A stretch of DNA of 64,000 nucleotides from Anaerolineae bacterium (GTDB taxonomy: Bacteria; Chloroflexota; Anaerolineae; 4572-78; J111), in the NCBI GenBank assembly GCA_016931895.1, contig JAFGDY010000315.1:57066-121065 (forward strand), written 5' to 3'. Positions within the stretch are counted from its first letter, which is position 1. Each line of letters starts with the position of its first letter. The notes below the pieces were generated by a model, which ran no database searches, was not told the DNA's origin, and worked only from the letters and a program-made list of their open reading frames with translations. Positions 1 through 8,527 of this stretch are shown one piece after another. A program made the position numbers and the translations under genes.

Positions 1-85
1 TCCTTACTTTTTAGAAATGCCTTGAACCATTTGTTTGTTCAGGTTAGACGTAATGAAGTCTGCCCAACCTGGAGAATTATAAACT

Positions 86-817
86 TCAAGGAGTGATTCT
101 GGCAACCGGCCTATCCCGGATTTTTTCCCAACCGGGCGGTGTATCTGACGCCGAATTTAAAATATCCAGAACGTATCGGCGTTGCTTCTCCGGTATTTGC
201 TCCCACTCTCCTCCACTTTCAAGCAATTGGCCTAGATTGTGCGGCCCCCAATTATAAGCCACCAGCATCCAACGTTCTTCGGGATACCCCATTTTGGCAA
301 AATATTCTCTCAAATAAGCCAGGTAAGCGGCGGCCACCAACACGTTGCTATAAGGGTCGTAAGGGTCGGCCACGCCTAGCTTTGGGGCCCACTCGTTCCA
401 GGTAGAAGGGATAATTTGCATCAAACCTGCTTCATTAGCCTTGCCCACGGCCAAAGGGTCGAAGCGACTTTCTCGATGGGCCTGGCGGGCCAACAACTTC
501 CAATCCAAGCCATATTGGGGCGCAATCTCCTGGAACATTTTCTCGTAAGTTATTTCAACGTCTACTGTTATTTCTGGCGCCAGATCGGCAACCACACTTT
601 TTTGCCCGGCAATTCTGGTTGGGGTAAAAGAATCAACTCCAGACACGATAACCAAAACACTTAAAGCAAGCAGACAGGCAACCGTCAACATCCATTTGTT
701 TTGCGCCGATAGTTTCCGCCGCCACCGATATTTTTGCCCGGGCTTGACCAAAGCCCGGTTACAGGAATCACAGAGCGCTAGGTTGCCGACCGCATCTTGA
801 GGTTGATCATCCGCCAT
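86..817 (-). CDS. Membrane-anchored lytic transglycosylase (SLT domain)
   Basis: The 243-residue product should cleave the glycan strands of peptidoglycan outside the membrane. It starts with a cytoplasmic stretch holding a CDSC pair (residues 16-19), then one membrane segment (about 42-59), then an SLT/goose-lysozyme fold. The catalytic Glu is in HRES (about residue 116), followed by the family motifs GLMQ (about 131-134) and, further on, AYNWG. The CxxC near the N-terminus has no visible second pair, so it may be half of a zinc site. It runs in the same direction as the membrane glycosyltransferase upstream of it but is separated from it by about 100 bases. The ATG at 817 is supported by a weak GGTAGG upstream. 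Family assignment is strong; the exact substrate bond type is inferred. Confidence 0.85.
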   Translation of the reverse strand: MADDQPQDAVGNLALCDSCNRALVKPGQKYRWRRKLSAQNKWMLTVACLLALSVLVIVSGVDSFTPTRIAGQKSVVADLAPEITVDVEITYEKMFQEIAPQYGLDWKLLARQAHRESRFDPLAVGKANEAGLMQIIPSTWNEWAPKLGVADPYDPYSNVLVAAAYLAYLREYFAKMGYPEERWMLVAYNWGPHNLGQLLESGGEWEQIPEKQRRYVLDILNSASDTPPGWEKIRDRPVARITP

Positions 818-923
818 TTTTTGGCCTACCGGGATTCAAATATCTGGCACTATAACATAGTCAATGAAAATATTTTAGACCCAAATCTGACGAGCAAACG
901 ACGCTTCACCAATGCTTATGATT

Positions 924-3428
924 TCATTTCCCGTTTTCCACGGAAACTGTTAACAAGGTAAACGCATCCCCTCCGTTTTCAAGAGGTAGGCGAGAAAAAT
1001 TGTCCAGGTTATACCAACCGATGATCAATTTATAATCACCGGCAGGCAAATCAGCGGGCAAGGCTAACGGGCGAGAGTCGATAATGGTATAGCCGGGCTG
1101 CCAAAACACCGTGGGGAAAGGGGGAGGGCCATCGAATCCGGCCACTTGCGCACCGAAGGCGTCAACCAAGTGAATGAAAAGATTCAAGTTTTGGCCGGGC
1201 CAGCTCAAGGTTTCCCAATAAAGCGTAAGCGATGCGACATCGTCCGGTTTGAGCGCTGCGTTGGCAGACCAATCATAGCCCACTAACTTGATTTGTCCGG
1301 CAAAATTGACTTCCTTTAGTCGAGACGGCGTAAGTTGAGGCCATTGACGAGGCAGCAAGGGAATGGCCCCCACAATGGGTTCAACCACTTCCCCGCCGGA
1401 ATTAACGGCCAACTTAGCGGCTCGCCGGGAATCTTCAAACTCAAAAATACCCAACGCCAATCGAAGAACCGCCGGGGCTTCGGCTTCTGCCGATACTGGC
1501 ACATAGTACGTATCTCTAAGAACCTGGTTTGGGATCAAAAGCGAGGTCGGCCAGTTGCCGTGGTCAGGATAGGTATTGACCTGACCGACAACCTTGTTAT
1601 CGCGCCCCAACACATGCACAAAAACGCTGTAGTTTTTGTCGAGGGGATGAATGGCCTGCCAATAAAGCGTGACCGGCAGCCACTCGCCGGGATGAACTGA
1701 TGTTTTTTCGACATTGTAGCCGATCAAACGGATCGCATTGTCGTAAATCAAGTCAAGACGATCTATCTCTGGAGGTACTTCAACTTCGGAAATCAATGGC
1801 GTTTTAGCGTAAGTCGCCCGGATGTAACGGAAAGGACTAACAACGGACAGAGCGAACAACCCCACAATCAAGCCAAACGGCAAAAGAAAAAACAAAGTAT
1901 TTCCAATGGCCATCCAATGGCTACGGTTTTGCGTACCCCATAACAAAACCAGCAGGCCGTACTGGGTTAAGCCCCAGATGGCCAACACTCCCACCGCCGG
2001 CAAAGCCGGATAGAGTAAACGTCCCCACGAAGCCGGCGTAATCTGCATCCAACGTAACAGGGCCAGAAAAATAATTAAACACCACAGCATTAGGAGAGCC
2101 AGAATCATTAATTGCTTACCGGAAACGAGACCATAACGGTTGGCCGATACGCCGCCTCCAGATGGGCCTGGTTTGGCGTGACCCACAAGCCGAGAGACAC
2201 CTGGCATCTGATACTTAACATTTGCCATTTGGCCCTTAACAGCCAGACAAAACCCAATCACTACCCCGCCCAAAACAAGATACTTGATCCATCCTAGAAT
2301 CCGGTAAAGCCACGGCTCAAGCAAAATTTGTCCCGCCCCAAAGGCAGCCCAAAAAGATATCTCTAAACCGGCCATTTCGGTTTGCCAGATTTGAGCCAGG
2401 GGAGGACGAGGGTCAAGCGCCCCACCCCGATATAACAAATGCGGCTTAAGGGCGGTTACGTCTTCATAAAGCTGCCAGTTGCGCCAGTACCACCAACCCG
2501 CTAAAAGCAATACCAATCCGCCAATTATCAAACCTTGCCCCCAAAATCGCCGCCAGGAACGATGGCGGAACAGGTCGCCCAACAAAACCAAGCCGGCCAA
2601 GGGCAGCAGATACAGCAAGCTTAACTTGCTGATGGCCCCCAGGCCCAACACCAGCCCCAGATAGCCGGCATACCGCGTTGAACCGCCGTTGGTCAAGATC
2701 AAGGCCATAAGCGTCAAGGCAGCAGCAGCCAGGGTGACACTCAAGCTGTCGTTAGTAATGGCGGAACTAACGTGCAGAAATTGAGGGATAAAGGCTATTG
2801 AAGCGGCAGCCAGTAAAGGTCGCCAATCCCGCCTGGTTAATTGCTGATTTTCCGATTCACCAATTTGCCCGGGAGAAAGTGTATTTGCGCCATTTTCAAA
2901 AATAATCCGGGCCAAAAAATAGGTAAGGCCTATTGTTCCCAGTCCGGCCAGCAGCGATAGCCAACGGGCCAGACGGGCGGCCACAAAAATAGGCGACAGG
3001 CTCCATGCTTCGCCTGCGTTGTGTAAATAAAGATTGTTATTGCCTTGCTCAAACCAAACAAAAGAGCGCTCATCAACATAATGAGGATTGCGGGGCGGTT
3101 CCTGAAAAGCGCTCAAATCTAGCCAGGAAACTCCAACAGCGGCCAAAATGTGGTATAAGGGAGGCTGAGTTCCTTCCTGGTCCCAGGGCCGATAAACACC
3201 TTCTCTCACAATCGGCAAGGTCCCCTGAGACTGGATAAATTGAATCACGGCAAAATGTTTCAGTTCATCCGGTTTCTCAAAAAAGGGTACGGTAAAATCA
3301 TTCAATAAAACCAGAAACGTGAAAACAATAAAAATGAGAACAAGACCATACTTGTAAATAAAATAAGTGGTGATCGGCCTTCGTCGGCCATGGCTTACTT
3401 TTGTTCTGCCAGACTCAAAGTAGTTCAT
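924..3428 (-). CDS. Large membrane glycosyltransferase-like protein with tandem C-terminal beta domains
   Basis: An 834-residue protein. Residues about 25-530 hold some ten or more hydrophobic segments and the motif PDELKHF after the first one, which resembles the PDEPxHF motif of DUF2142/ArnT-type polyprenyl-sugar-dependent transferases (and of the gene at 61647). The last 270 residues are extracytoplasmic and contain two related beta-rich modules, each with an LYW core (VTLYWQA and LTLYWET) followed by a VFVHVLG or LFIHLVD strand. I infer transfer of a lipid-linked sugar onto an envelope acceptor; the donor is unknown. The ATG has no Shine-Dalgarno sequence, and an extended -10 box lies directly before it, so the mRNA may be leaderless. 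Confidence 0.65.
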   Translation of the reverse strand: MNYFESGRTKVSHGRRRPITTYFIYKYGLVLIFIVFTFLVLLNDFTVPFFEKPDELKHFAVIQFIQSQGTLPIVREGVYRPWDQEGTQPPLYHILAAVGVSWLDLSAFQEPPRNPHYVDERSFVWFEQGNNNLYLHNAGEAWSLSPIFVAARLARWLSLLAGLGTIGLTYFLARIIFENGANTLSPGQIGESENQQLTRRDWRPLLAAASIAFIPQFLHVSSAITNDSLSVTLAAAALTLMALILTNGGSTRYAGYLGLVLGLGAISKLSLLYLLPLAGLVLLGDLFRHRSWRRFWGQGLIIGGLVLLLAGWWYWRNWQLYEDVTALKPHLLYRGGALDPRPPLAQIWQTEMAGLEISFWAAFGAGQILLEPWLYRILGWIKYLVLGGVVIGFCLAVKGQMANVKYQMPGVSRLVGHAKPGPSGGGVSANRYGLVSGKQLMILALLMLWCLIIFLALLRWMQITPASWGRLLYPALPAVGVLAIWGLTQYGLLVLLWGTQNRSHWMAIGNTLFFLLPFGLIVGLFALSVVSPFRYIRATYAKTPLISEVEVPPEIDRLDLIYDNAIRLIGYNVEKTSVHPGEWLPVTLYWQAIHPLDKNYSVFVHVLGRDNKVVGQVNTYPDHGNWPTSLLIPNQVLRDTYYVPVSAEAEAPAVLRLALGIFEFEDSRRAAKLAVNSGGEVVEPIVGAIPLLPRQWPQLTPSRLKEVNFAGQIKLVGYDWSANAALKPDDVASLTLYWETLSWPGQNLNLFIHLVDAFGAQVAGFDGPPPFPTVFWQPGYTIIDSRPLALPADLPAGDYKLIIGWYNLDNFSRLPLENGGDAFTLLTVSVENGK

Positions 3429-3436
3429 GGTAACGC

Positions 3437-3445
3437 ATTATAGCA
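3437..3445 (-). promoter_or_regulatory. Extended -10 promoter, probably leaderless transcript
   Basis: On the minus strand TGCTATAAT (TG-n plus a perfect -10) ends about 9 bases before the ATG at 3428. Transcription should therefore start within two or three bases of the start codon. No -35 match and no ribosome binding site is visible. Confidence 0.5.
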
Positions 3446-3458
3446 CAACTTGGTCACT

Positions 3459-3486
3459 TTGACGCTTTGGGCAAGGCGCATATAAT
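3459..3486 (+). promoter_or_regulatory. Sigma-70-type promoter for the SH3 lipoprotein
   Basis: TTGACG at 3459-3464, a 16-base spacer, and TATAAT at 3481-3486. The predicted start is near 3493, giving a leader of about 40 bases to the ATG at 3533. It is back-to-back with the minus-strand promoter of the membrane glycosyltransferase. Confidence 0.6.
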
Positions 3487-3532
3487 TTTCAAATGGGTAG
3501 AGTTGGACATCGAGCAACAGGAGAGAAACCAA

Positions 3533-4576
3533 ATGGCCCTATCTCAAAAGTTAATTCTCTTTGGCTTAATCATACTAAATCTGACAGCCTGCGACGCGGA
3601 AACATCGGCAGGAGTCTCGCTGTCACCAACAACGGAAACGGCCACCGCTGCCCCTACGCAACGGCCAAGCCCGGAACCGGCTACCCCAACGCCGGGGCCA
3701 ACTTTTACGCCTACGCCGTCGCCGGAACCAACCGCAACCAACACCCGTGTGCCAACCATCACCGCCACACCTAGCGTTACTTCAACTCCCCTCCCGGTAG
3801 TGACGGTAAACGAATCCTTAAAAACAGCCGTCAATGTGCGCAGCGGGCCTGGCACCGACTACCCGGTGGTTGGCCAGTGCGAGCCAGGCCAAAGTGTTGC
3901 GGTGACGGGACGCAATGACGATACCAGTTGGTGGCAGATCGGTCTGGAGACGGGAACAGATACAGCAGGTTGGATATACGGTGAGCTGGTGGCATTTGCC
4001 GGGAACAGGGAAGCCATTCCCCTAGTGGAAGCACCTCTCCCGCCGGTTCCAACCCCCAACTCAAATACCGAGGCCCAAAACGAAGGCGGCGATGAAAATG
4101 ACGAATCTTTGACCGCTGAAGAACTGGCGGAGCAATTGCGCTGCGGCAAAGATTTTTGCGTCACCTATCAGGCGATGGTGCCTATTTGGGAGAATGGCGG
4201 CTGCGTGGGCAATCATAGCATTTATATTACCGTGCTGGAAGGGCTGCCCCCGGGCAAACCGATGGATGGAGTAGTGGTTGGGGACACTTATAACAATGTT
4301 GAGGTTGGTTCCGGTAGCCATGGTCCGGGCCAAACGGAGATTACGCTGTGGATGAACAGCATGACTCTCATTGTCAAACGCAATATGGACGGCACGCCCT
4401 ACACCAGCGAAGAGAGTTTTAATTTTACGGCCCACGACGAATTAATTCCCGCCGAAGTGCTGGCCGCCAACGGCTATTGCGGCGGTAATGTGGAGCAGTG
4501 TAGATTGGACCAACAACATAACGGCATTTGTCGGGGCCACTACTCCTGGCGAGTGACGTTTCATAAGTTTGACTAA
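3533..4576 (+). CDS. Secreted lipoprotein with SH3b domain
   Basis: A 347-residue predicted lipoprotein. The signal peptide ends in a lipobox LTAC, with the lipidated Cys at about residue 20. A long Thr/Pro linker (about 30-90) follows, typical of Chloroflexota surface proteins. An SH3b domain comes next (VNVRSGPGTDYPVV, then WWQIG and GWIYGELV), probably binding cell-wall material. The C-terminal half (about 195-347) has several cysteines and no family I recognise. I chose ATG 3533 because CAGGAGAG lies 8 bases before it and the signal peptide starts there; an in-frame upstream start would bury the signal. It is convergent with the AbiE pair. Confidence 0.75.
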   Translation: MALSQKLILFGLIILNLTACDAETSAGVSLSPTTETATAAPTQRPSPEPATPTPGPTFTPTPSPEPTATNTRVPTITATPSVTSTPLPVVTVNESLKTAVNVRSGPGTDYPVVGQCEPGQSVAVTGRNDDTSWWQIGLETGTDTAGWIYGELVAFAGNREAIPLVEAPLPPVPTPNSNTEAQNEGGDENDESLTAEELAEQLRCGKDFCVTYQAMVPIWENGGCVGNHSIYITVLEGLPPGKPMDGVVVGDTYNNVEVGSGSHGPGQTEITLWMNSMTLIVKRNMDGTPYTSEESFNFTAHDELIPAEVLAANGYCGGNVEQCRLDQQHNGICRGHYSWRVTFHKFD

Positions 4577-4698
4577 AGAGAATTGGCAATTTAGGGAATA
4601 CAACCTTAAAATATGGCCCATTTTGCGGCAAATCAGGGTATAGAACAATAAAAACGAATTCTTTACCGGATATTGCCCCACATTACCACAAAAGATGA

Positions 4699-5502
4699 TT
4701 ATTCAAGCAACCGGAGCACATTTTCTCGCGTTAATAGACGAATATCGCTTTCGGCTTCTAAAAAGGAGCGGACATCGGCGACAATATAGTCCCAGGGCAG
4801 AGTTTGCACTTGCTGCCGTACTACCTGTCGCCAGTTTTTGGGGGTAAGTTTGTTCCCGGTCCAGCCTGTCTGTTGCAAAGCGTGGTTGAGCAAAATCAGG
4901 TTAGGGTCAGGCCAGGTGGGATCGCTGAGGTACCACAACAGATCGTAAATATCGCGCCCTTTGGTGTAAGAGCGCTGGAGGACAGCGTGCAATTTACCGG
5001 CCAGCAACGAAGCCGGATCGTGATGCTGCAATTGCAGGGTAACATGGCGACGAATGACGCTGGTGGCTAAAATAGCCCCGGCCGGGGGATTGGTGTCCAC
5101 CTCAAGTTTGATAGAAAGCACTTCATCCCGGTGAGGCGAAAGGCCCAACTCGTACAACAACCCCTTAAAGCGAACAAAGGCGCTATGCACAACCTTCTGA
5201 TCGTTAACTTTTAGATCCACCGGATAACTTTCTGCCGACAGTTCGGCTCGAATAGCTTGCAAGTAAGCCCGAAAGTTATATGACGCTCCAGCGTGTTCAA
5301 GCGTAAAATCGAGATCTTCCGAATAACGCGGGGTAGCATACAGAAAACGTAAGGCAGTACCTCCGTGAAAGGCCAGGGGAACCATCGCCCCGATTCTCTG
5401 GAGGCAGCCAAGAATACGGGCCTGCAAATATTCGCGGGTCACGTTACGCCCGTGAACGGGGCTGGGGAGAGCGCGCAAACGGTCAATCAGGTAATCTTTC
5501 AT
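4699..5502 (-). CDS. abiEii: AbiEii-like nucleotidyltransferase toxin
   Basis: A 267-residue protein of the AbiEii/AbiGii family, the toxin of type IV abortive-infection systems. The nucleotidyltransferase core is clear: FHGGTALR followed by RYSEDLDFTL (the GG...DxD-like site) at about residues 45-70. Family members add nucleotides to tRNA 3' ends or act as phage-triggered growth inhibitors. The ATG at 5502 lies 12 bases after the stop of the antitoxin gene; a TTG at 5511 is an alternative start. No clear ribosome binding site is visible, which fits translational coupling to the antitoxin. It is convergent with the SH3 lipoprotein gene. Confidence 0.85.
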   Translation of the reverse strand: MKDYLIDRLRALPSPVHGRNVTREYLQARILGCLQRIGAMVPLAFHGGTALRFLYATPRYSEDLDFTLEHAGASYNFRAYLQAIRAELSAESYPVDLKVNDQKVVHSAFVRFKGLLYELGLSPHRDEVLSIKLEVDTNPPAGAILATSVIRRHVTLQLQHHDPASLLAGKLHAVLQRSYTKGRDIYDLLWYLSDPTWPDPNLILLNHALQQTGWTGNKLTPKNWRQVVRQQVQTLPWDYIVADVRSFLEAESDIRLLTRENVLRLLE

Positions 5503-5514
5503 CGCAAACAACGG

Positions 5515-6156
5515 TTAAAGCGTTTCATACTCCTGCATCTCGGTCCGGGCCAAATCGGCCAGGGTTGTTGCTGCCCGGCGCAATTTGGCGCTGTTGGCCA
5601 ACCGGGCCTGACGCCGCAATTCTTCCAGGTTTAACTGGTCCAGGTGTTGGAGACGCAACTCGCGCAGGTAATGCCGTGAGTCGCCGCCTGGCTGGAAATA
5701 GACCAAATCCAGGATAGCTTTTTCTGGGGTTGCGACAAAAGCTTGTTGACCTTCACCTACTTCTAATGCCCGGTAACTATATAACAAATCAGTTTTTATA
5801 TGTCGAAACTCGAAACTCCCCAGGGGCGTGTCCCAACGCATGGGCCGCCTTGTGGTTACACTGATTACTACCGGCACGTATTCGGGGATAAGGTTGTAAT
5901 GCGCCAGGGCCGTTTGTAAACTAACATAAGACCCCCGCACCATTCGATTGGCGACAAGGTATGGATGGGGTTTGATTTTTTGAAAGGGGGGAGCCAGGGC
6001 GTATAAACCCCGTCGCAACTGGTAGATGCGCCCGGCCTTGGTCCAACGCGATAACTGCCGGCGAATATGCGTTGGATTCACCTCACCAGCCAGCAACAAG
6101 CCGGTTTCAAAAACAGGTTCATTGCCAACTATTTGCAACAGCCTTTCAAATTCCAT
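5515..6156 (-). CDS. abiEi: AbiEi-like antitoxin / transcriptional regulator
   Basis: A 213-residue protein with the AbiEi layout: an N-terminal winged helix (about 20-55, with HIRRQLSRWTKAGRIYQLRRGLYAL) and a C-terminal domain that in relatives contributes antitoxicity (VATPEKAILDLVYF is the conserved stretch). It should bind its own promoter and repress the operon while neutralising the downstream nucleotidyltransferase. The gene begins directly at a predicted transcription start (-10 box 7 bases before the ATG), so it is likely translated from a leaderless mRNA. Upstream lies a MITE-like inverted repeat. Confidence 0.8.
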   Translation of the reverse strand: MEFERLLQIVGNEPVFETGLLLAGEVNPTHIRRQLSRWTKAGRIYQLRRGLYALAPPFQKIKPHPYLVANRMVRGSYVSLQTALAHYNLIPEYVPVVISVTTRRPMRWDTPLGSFEFRHIKTDLLYSYRALEVGEGQQAFVATPEKAILDLVYFQPGGDSRHYLRELRLQHLDQLNLEELRRQARLANSAKLRRAATTLADLARTEMQEYETL

Positions 6157-6162
6157 ACTGGT

Positions 6163-6191
6163 AAAATACCACAGATGGCATATTATTGCAA
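6163..6191 (-). promoter_or_regulatory. Promoter of the abiE operon (leaderless)
   Basis: Minus strand: TTGCAA (6191-6186), 17-base spacer, TATTTT (6168-6163). Six bases then separate the -10 from the ATG at 6156, so the first transcribed base should be at or next to the A of the start codon. Confidence 0.5.
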
Positions 6192-6230
6192 CAAAAAGCG
6201 ATTTGTTGTGAATCTTGAGCAGGAATCGTT

Positions 6231-6347
6231 AAAATTTTTTGGGTGTGACCAAAGTGAGTTGGAGGAGAAGGAAATTGGGGGAACTGCCCCCCAAGCCCCC
6301 CGGCCTGCGGCGCTTTTCTACTCATTTTAGTCACACCCAAATTTTTT
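6231..6347. repeat. MITE-like element with about 28-bp terminal inverted repeats
   Basis: The left arm (6231-6259) and the right arm (6320-6347) are inverted copies, sharing TTTGGGTGTGAC exactly and AAAxTGAGT just inside. The 60-base interior is G/C-rich with its own short inverted repeats (GGGGG/CCCCC runs). No gene is encoded. The whole unit would fold into one long hairpin. It could be a non-autonomous transposable element or a palindromic intergenic repeat. I see no second copy in this window and no clear target duplication. Confidence 0.55.
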
Positions 6348-6372
6348 AGGCCGCCTTGTCTCAATTTTAAAG

Positions 6373-6389
6373 ATGTTATAAAATAACAT
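6373..6389. promoter_or_regulatory. Small palindrome upstream of the glycoside hydrolase gene
   Basis: ATGTTAT-AAA-ATAACAT is a perfect inverted repeat with a 3-base centre, about 35 bases before the start codon. It may be an operator or may overlap the promoter (TATAAA lies within it). The Shine-Dalgarno sequence AGAGAGGG follows at 6413-6420. Confidence 0.3.
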
Positions 6390-6424
6390 TACATAATCAT
6401 GTCTGTTATATTAAGAGAGGGCTT

Positions 6425-8449
6425 ATGCTGGTTGGCATCAATGGACGCAACGATTTTTGGAATGGTCAATTTACCGAAAATGATTACCAGGTAATCCGGG
6501 AAGCAAAAATAGAAATGGTGAAATTGATGGAGTATACCAAGTTGAACGTGCTCCATCGTCTCCGCTCTGAACGGCCTTCCATCCAATTCATCATAAGGCT
6601 TTACGAGCAGGGACAAAAACCCGGCCTACCGGACGAGTTTGTCAAAAAGCATGCTAATTCCATCGAGTCGTTCCGTCTCTACACAAACATTTTTGAAGTG
6701 CTCAACGAACCCAACCATCCCCAAGAAGGGTGGGGACCGACGCCAGATCATGCCAAAGAATTCAATAACTGGTTTCTGGAAACTCTCTCTCTGCTTAAAG
6801 CCCGACATCCCTGGGCCAAGTTTGGGTTTCCGGCCCTCTCGCCAACTATGCTCCCCGACGATCCTTACCTTGATTTTGACTGGCTGGAAGCCTGCCGCCC
6901 GGCCATTGAGGCAGCCGATTGGTTGGGAGTTCATTGTTATTGGTTCGATGAGCATGGCGTGATCCACCCCGGTTTTGGCCTGCGCTTCACGCAATACCAC
7001 CAACGTTTTCCCGACAAAACTATCCACATCACCGAATTTAACGGCGGCCCCCAAATCCACCCGTGGCACCGCGCCGAAAATTATGTTAAATATTATCAAG
7101 AAGTGGCTAAATATGATTATGTTGCTTCGGCCTCTTCCTTTATTATCTCCTCGCCAGATGCCCAGTTTCATGCTATTCAATGGTGGGACCCTAATACGGG
7201 CCAGCCTTACCCCGTTTCCTGGCAGGTTGGTCAGATACCCCGCCCCCTCAGGCCCGCGCCAGATGATCGTCCCCTCTACGCCGTTGATTACGTTAGCCAT
7301 AATACGCCGGACAAGATGACCGTGGGAAGCCAGGTGGCGGTACAGATGGCTGTTCGCAATACCAGCCGGAAAATATGGCCTGAAGCAGGGACCAATATGG
7401 TGCGGTTGAGTTACCATTGGTACACCACAACGGGCAATCAACTGCCGGTGAGCCTCTGGACCCAAAATCGCGCCCGGCTTCCTTTTGACGTGGAACCGGA
7501 ACACAGTGCCATAATCAACATTATCCTTGAATCTCCGCAAGTGCCCGGCGATTACTTACTTAAGTGGGACATGGTTGAGGAATTTATTACCTGGTTTGCC
7601 TGGCAAGGGGTGCCCACTCTGGATATACCGGTTGCGGTTTTGCCGAAACCTGTTGAGCCGCCGCCGCCTATCGGTCCGGTAAAGGCTGCGGCCAGCCATA
7701 ACAATGTGCAGCAGGGCTACGAAAATCTTAACCAGGCGCTTGATAATAACCCTTACACTCGCTGGAGTACGGTTCATCCACAGCAGCCGGGAATGTGGTT
7801 TCAACTGGACCTGGGACAACCCCAAACGATTGCCCAAATCCAACTCGACAATGCCAATTCACCTATGGATTATCCCCGTGGTTATATTGTAAAAATATCA
7901 CCCAATGGACAAAATTGGGAAACGATTGCCGAGAATCCAAATAATGATAAACCGGTAAATGTTGTGTTTACGCCACGCACAACTCGCTTCATCCGCATCG
8001 AGCAGACCGGTAGTTCTGATCGCTGGTGGTGGTCTATCCATCAAATCAAAATTTCAAAAGAAATCCGGGTGACCGGCCGGGCCAGTCATAACAATGTTGC
8101 GAGTGGGGTAGATAATGTTTTACAAGCCCTGGACGGCAACGCCCAAACGCGTTGGAGTACCCGCACGCCCCAACGGCCGGGCCAGTGGTTTGAGATAGAT
8201 TTTAATACAAAACGCACCTTGACCCATTTAGTAGTGGACAGCAGCAATTCTCCCCAAGACTATCCCCGCGGTTATGTTGTTTCCGTATCCGAAGACCAGC
8301 GCAATTGGGTTGAACTTGCCCGCAACGCCCACAACACCGGCTCCCTGAATCTATCCTTCCCGGCCCGGTCGGCCCGCTTCATCCGTATTGAACAAACCGG
8401 CAGCGATGATTACTGGTGGTGGTCCATTCATCGAATTGGCGTAGAATAG
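6425..8449 (+). CDS. Glycoside-hydrolase-like TIM barrel with Ig-like domain and two discoidin domains
   Basis: A 674-residue modular protein. Residues about 1-275 look like a clan GH-A barrel: the acid/base Glu would be in VLNEPN (Glu95) and the nucleophile in ITEFNGG (Glu204). Residues about 285-405 are beta-rich and Ig-like. Two tandem F5/8-type C (discoidin/CBM32-like) modules follow (about 420-545 and 550-674), both containing SHNNV, ALDxN, TRWST and FIRIEQTGS with WWWSIH near the end. The modules should bind sugars while the barrel cuts or remodels them. No signal peptide is visible, unusual for this layout, so it may work in the cytoplasm or be exported another way. ATG 6425 is preceded by a good ribosome binding site. 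The substrate is unknown. Confidence 0.7.
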   Translation: MLVGINGRNDFWNGQFTENDYQVIREAKIEMVKLMEYTKLNVLHRLRSERPSIQFIIRLYEQGQKPGLPDEFVKKHANSIESFRLYTNIFEVLNEPNHPQEGWGPTPDHAKEFNNWFLETLSLLKARHPWAKFGFPALSPTMLPDDPYLDFDWLEACRPAIEAADWLGVHCYWFDEHGVIHPGFGLRFTQYHQRFPDKTIHITEFNGGPQIHPWHRAENYVKYYQEVAKYDYVASASSFIISSPDAQFHAIQWWDPNTGQPYPVSWQVGQIPRPLRPAPDDRPLYAVDYVSHNTPDKMTVGSQVAVQMAVRNTSRKIWPEAGTNMVRLSYHWYTTTGNQLPVSLWTQNRARLPFDVEPEHSAIINIILESPQVPGDYLLKWDMVEEFITWFAWQGVPTLDIPVAVLPKPVEPPPPIGPVKAAASHNNVQQGYENLNQALDNNPYTRWSTVHPQQPGMWFQLDLGQPQTIAQIQLDNANSPMDYPRGYIVKISPNGQNWETIAENPNNDKPVNVVFTPRTTRFIRIEQTGSSDRWWWSIHQIKISKEIRVTGRASHNNVASGVDNVLQALDGNAQTRWSTRTPQRPGQWFEIDFNTKRTLTHLVVDSSNSPQDYPRGYVVSVSEDQRNWVELARNAHNTGSLNLSFPARSARFIRIEQTGSDDYWWWSIHRIGVE

Positions 8450-8472
8450 GCTGAGTTTGAAAAAAACTCGGC
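8450..8472 (+). terminator. Hairpin between the hydrolase and BatD genes
   Basis: GCTGAGTTT and AAACTCGGC pair over 9 bases (one G-U) around a GAAAA loop. There is no T-run after it, so it is at best a weak terminator or an mRNA-stability hairpin. Confidence 0.3.
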
Positions 8473-8527
8473 CTCAGCTACAATACCCCTGTACCGCTCT
8501 GAAGCAAACCCTGGCCGGGAGGTTGCC

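Noticed and set aside
139..664. Two plus-strand frames antisense to the transglycosylase gene
   Set aside because: They mirror a clear SLT gene and have no ribosome site.
6146..6364. Frame across the MITE-like repeat on the minus strand
   Set aside because: Made of the G/C-rich repeat core; such frames arise from the repeat and not from selection.
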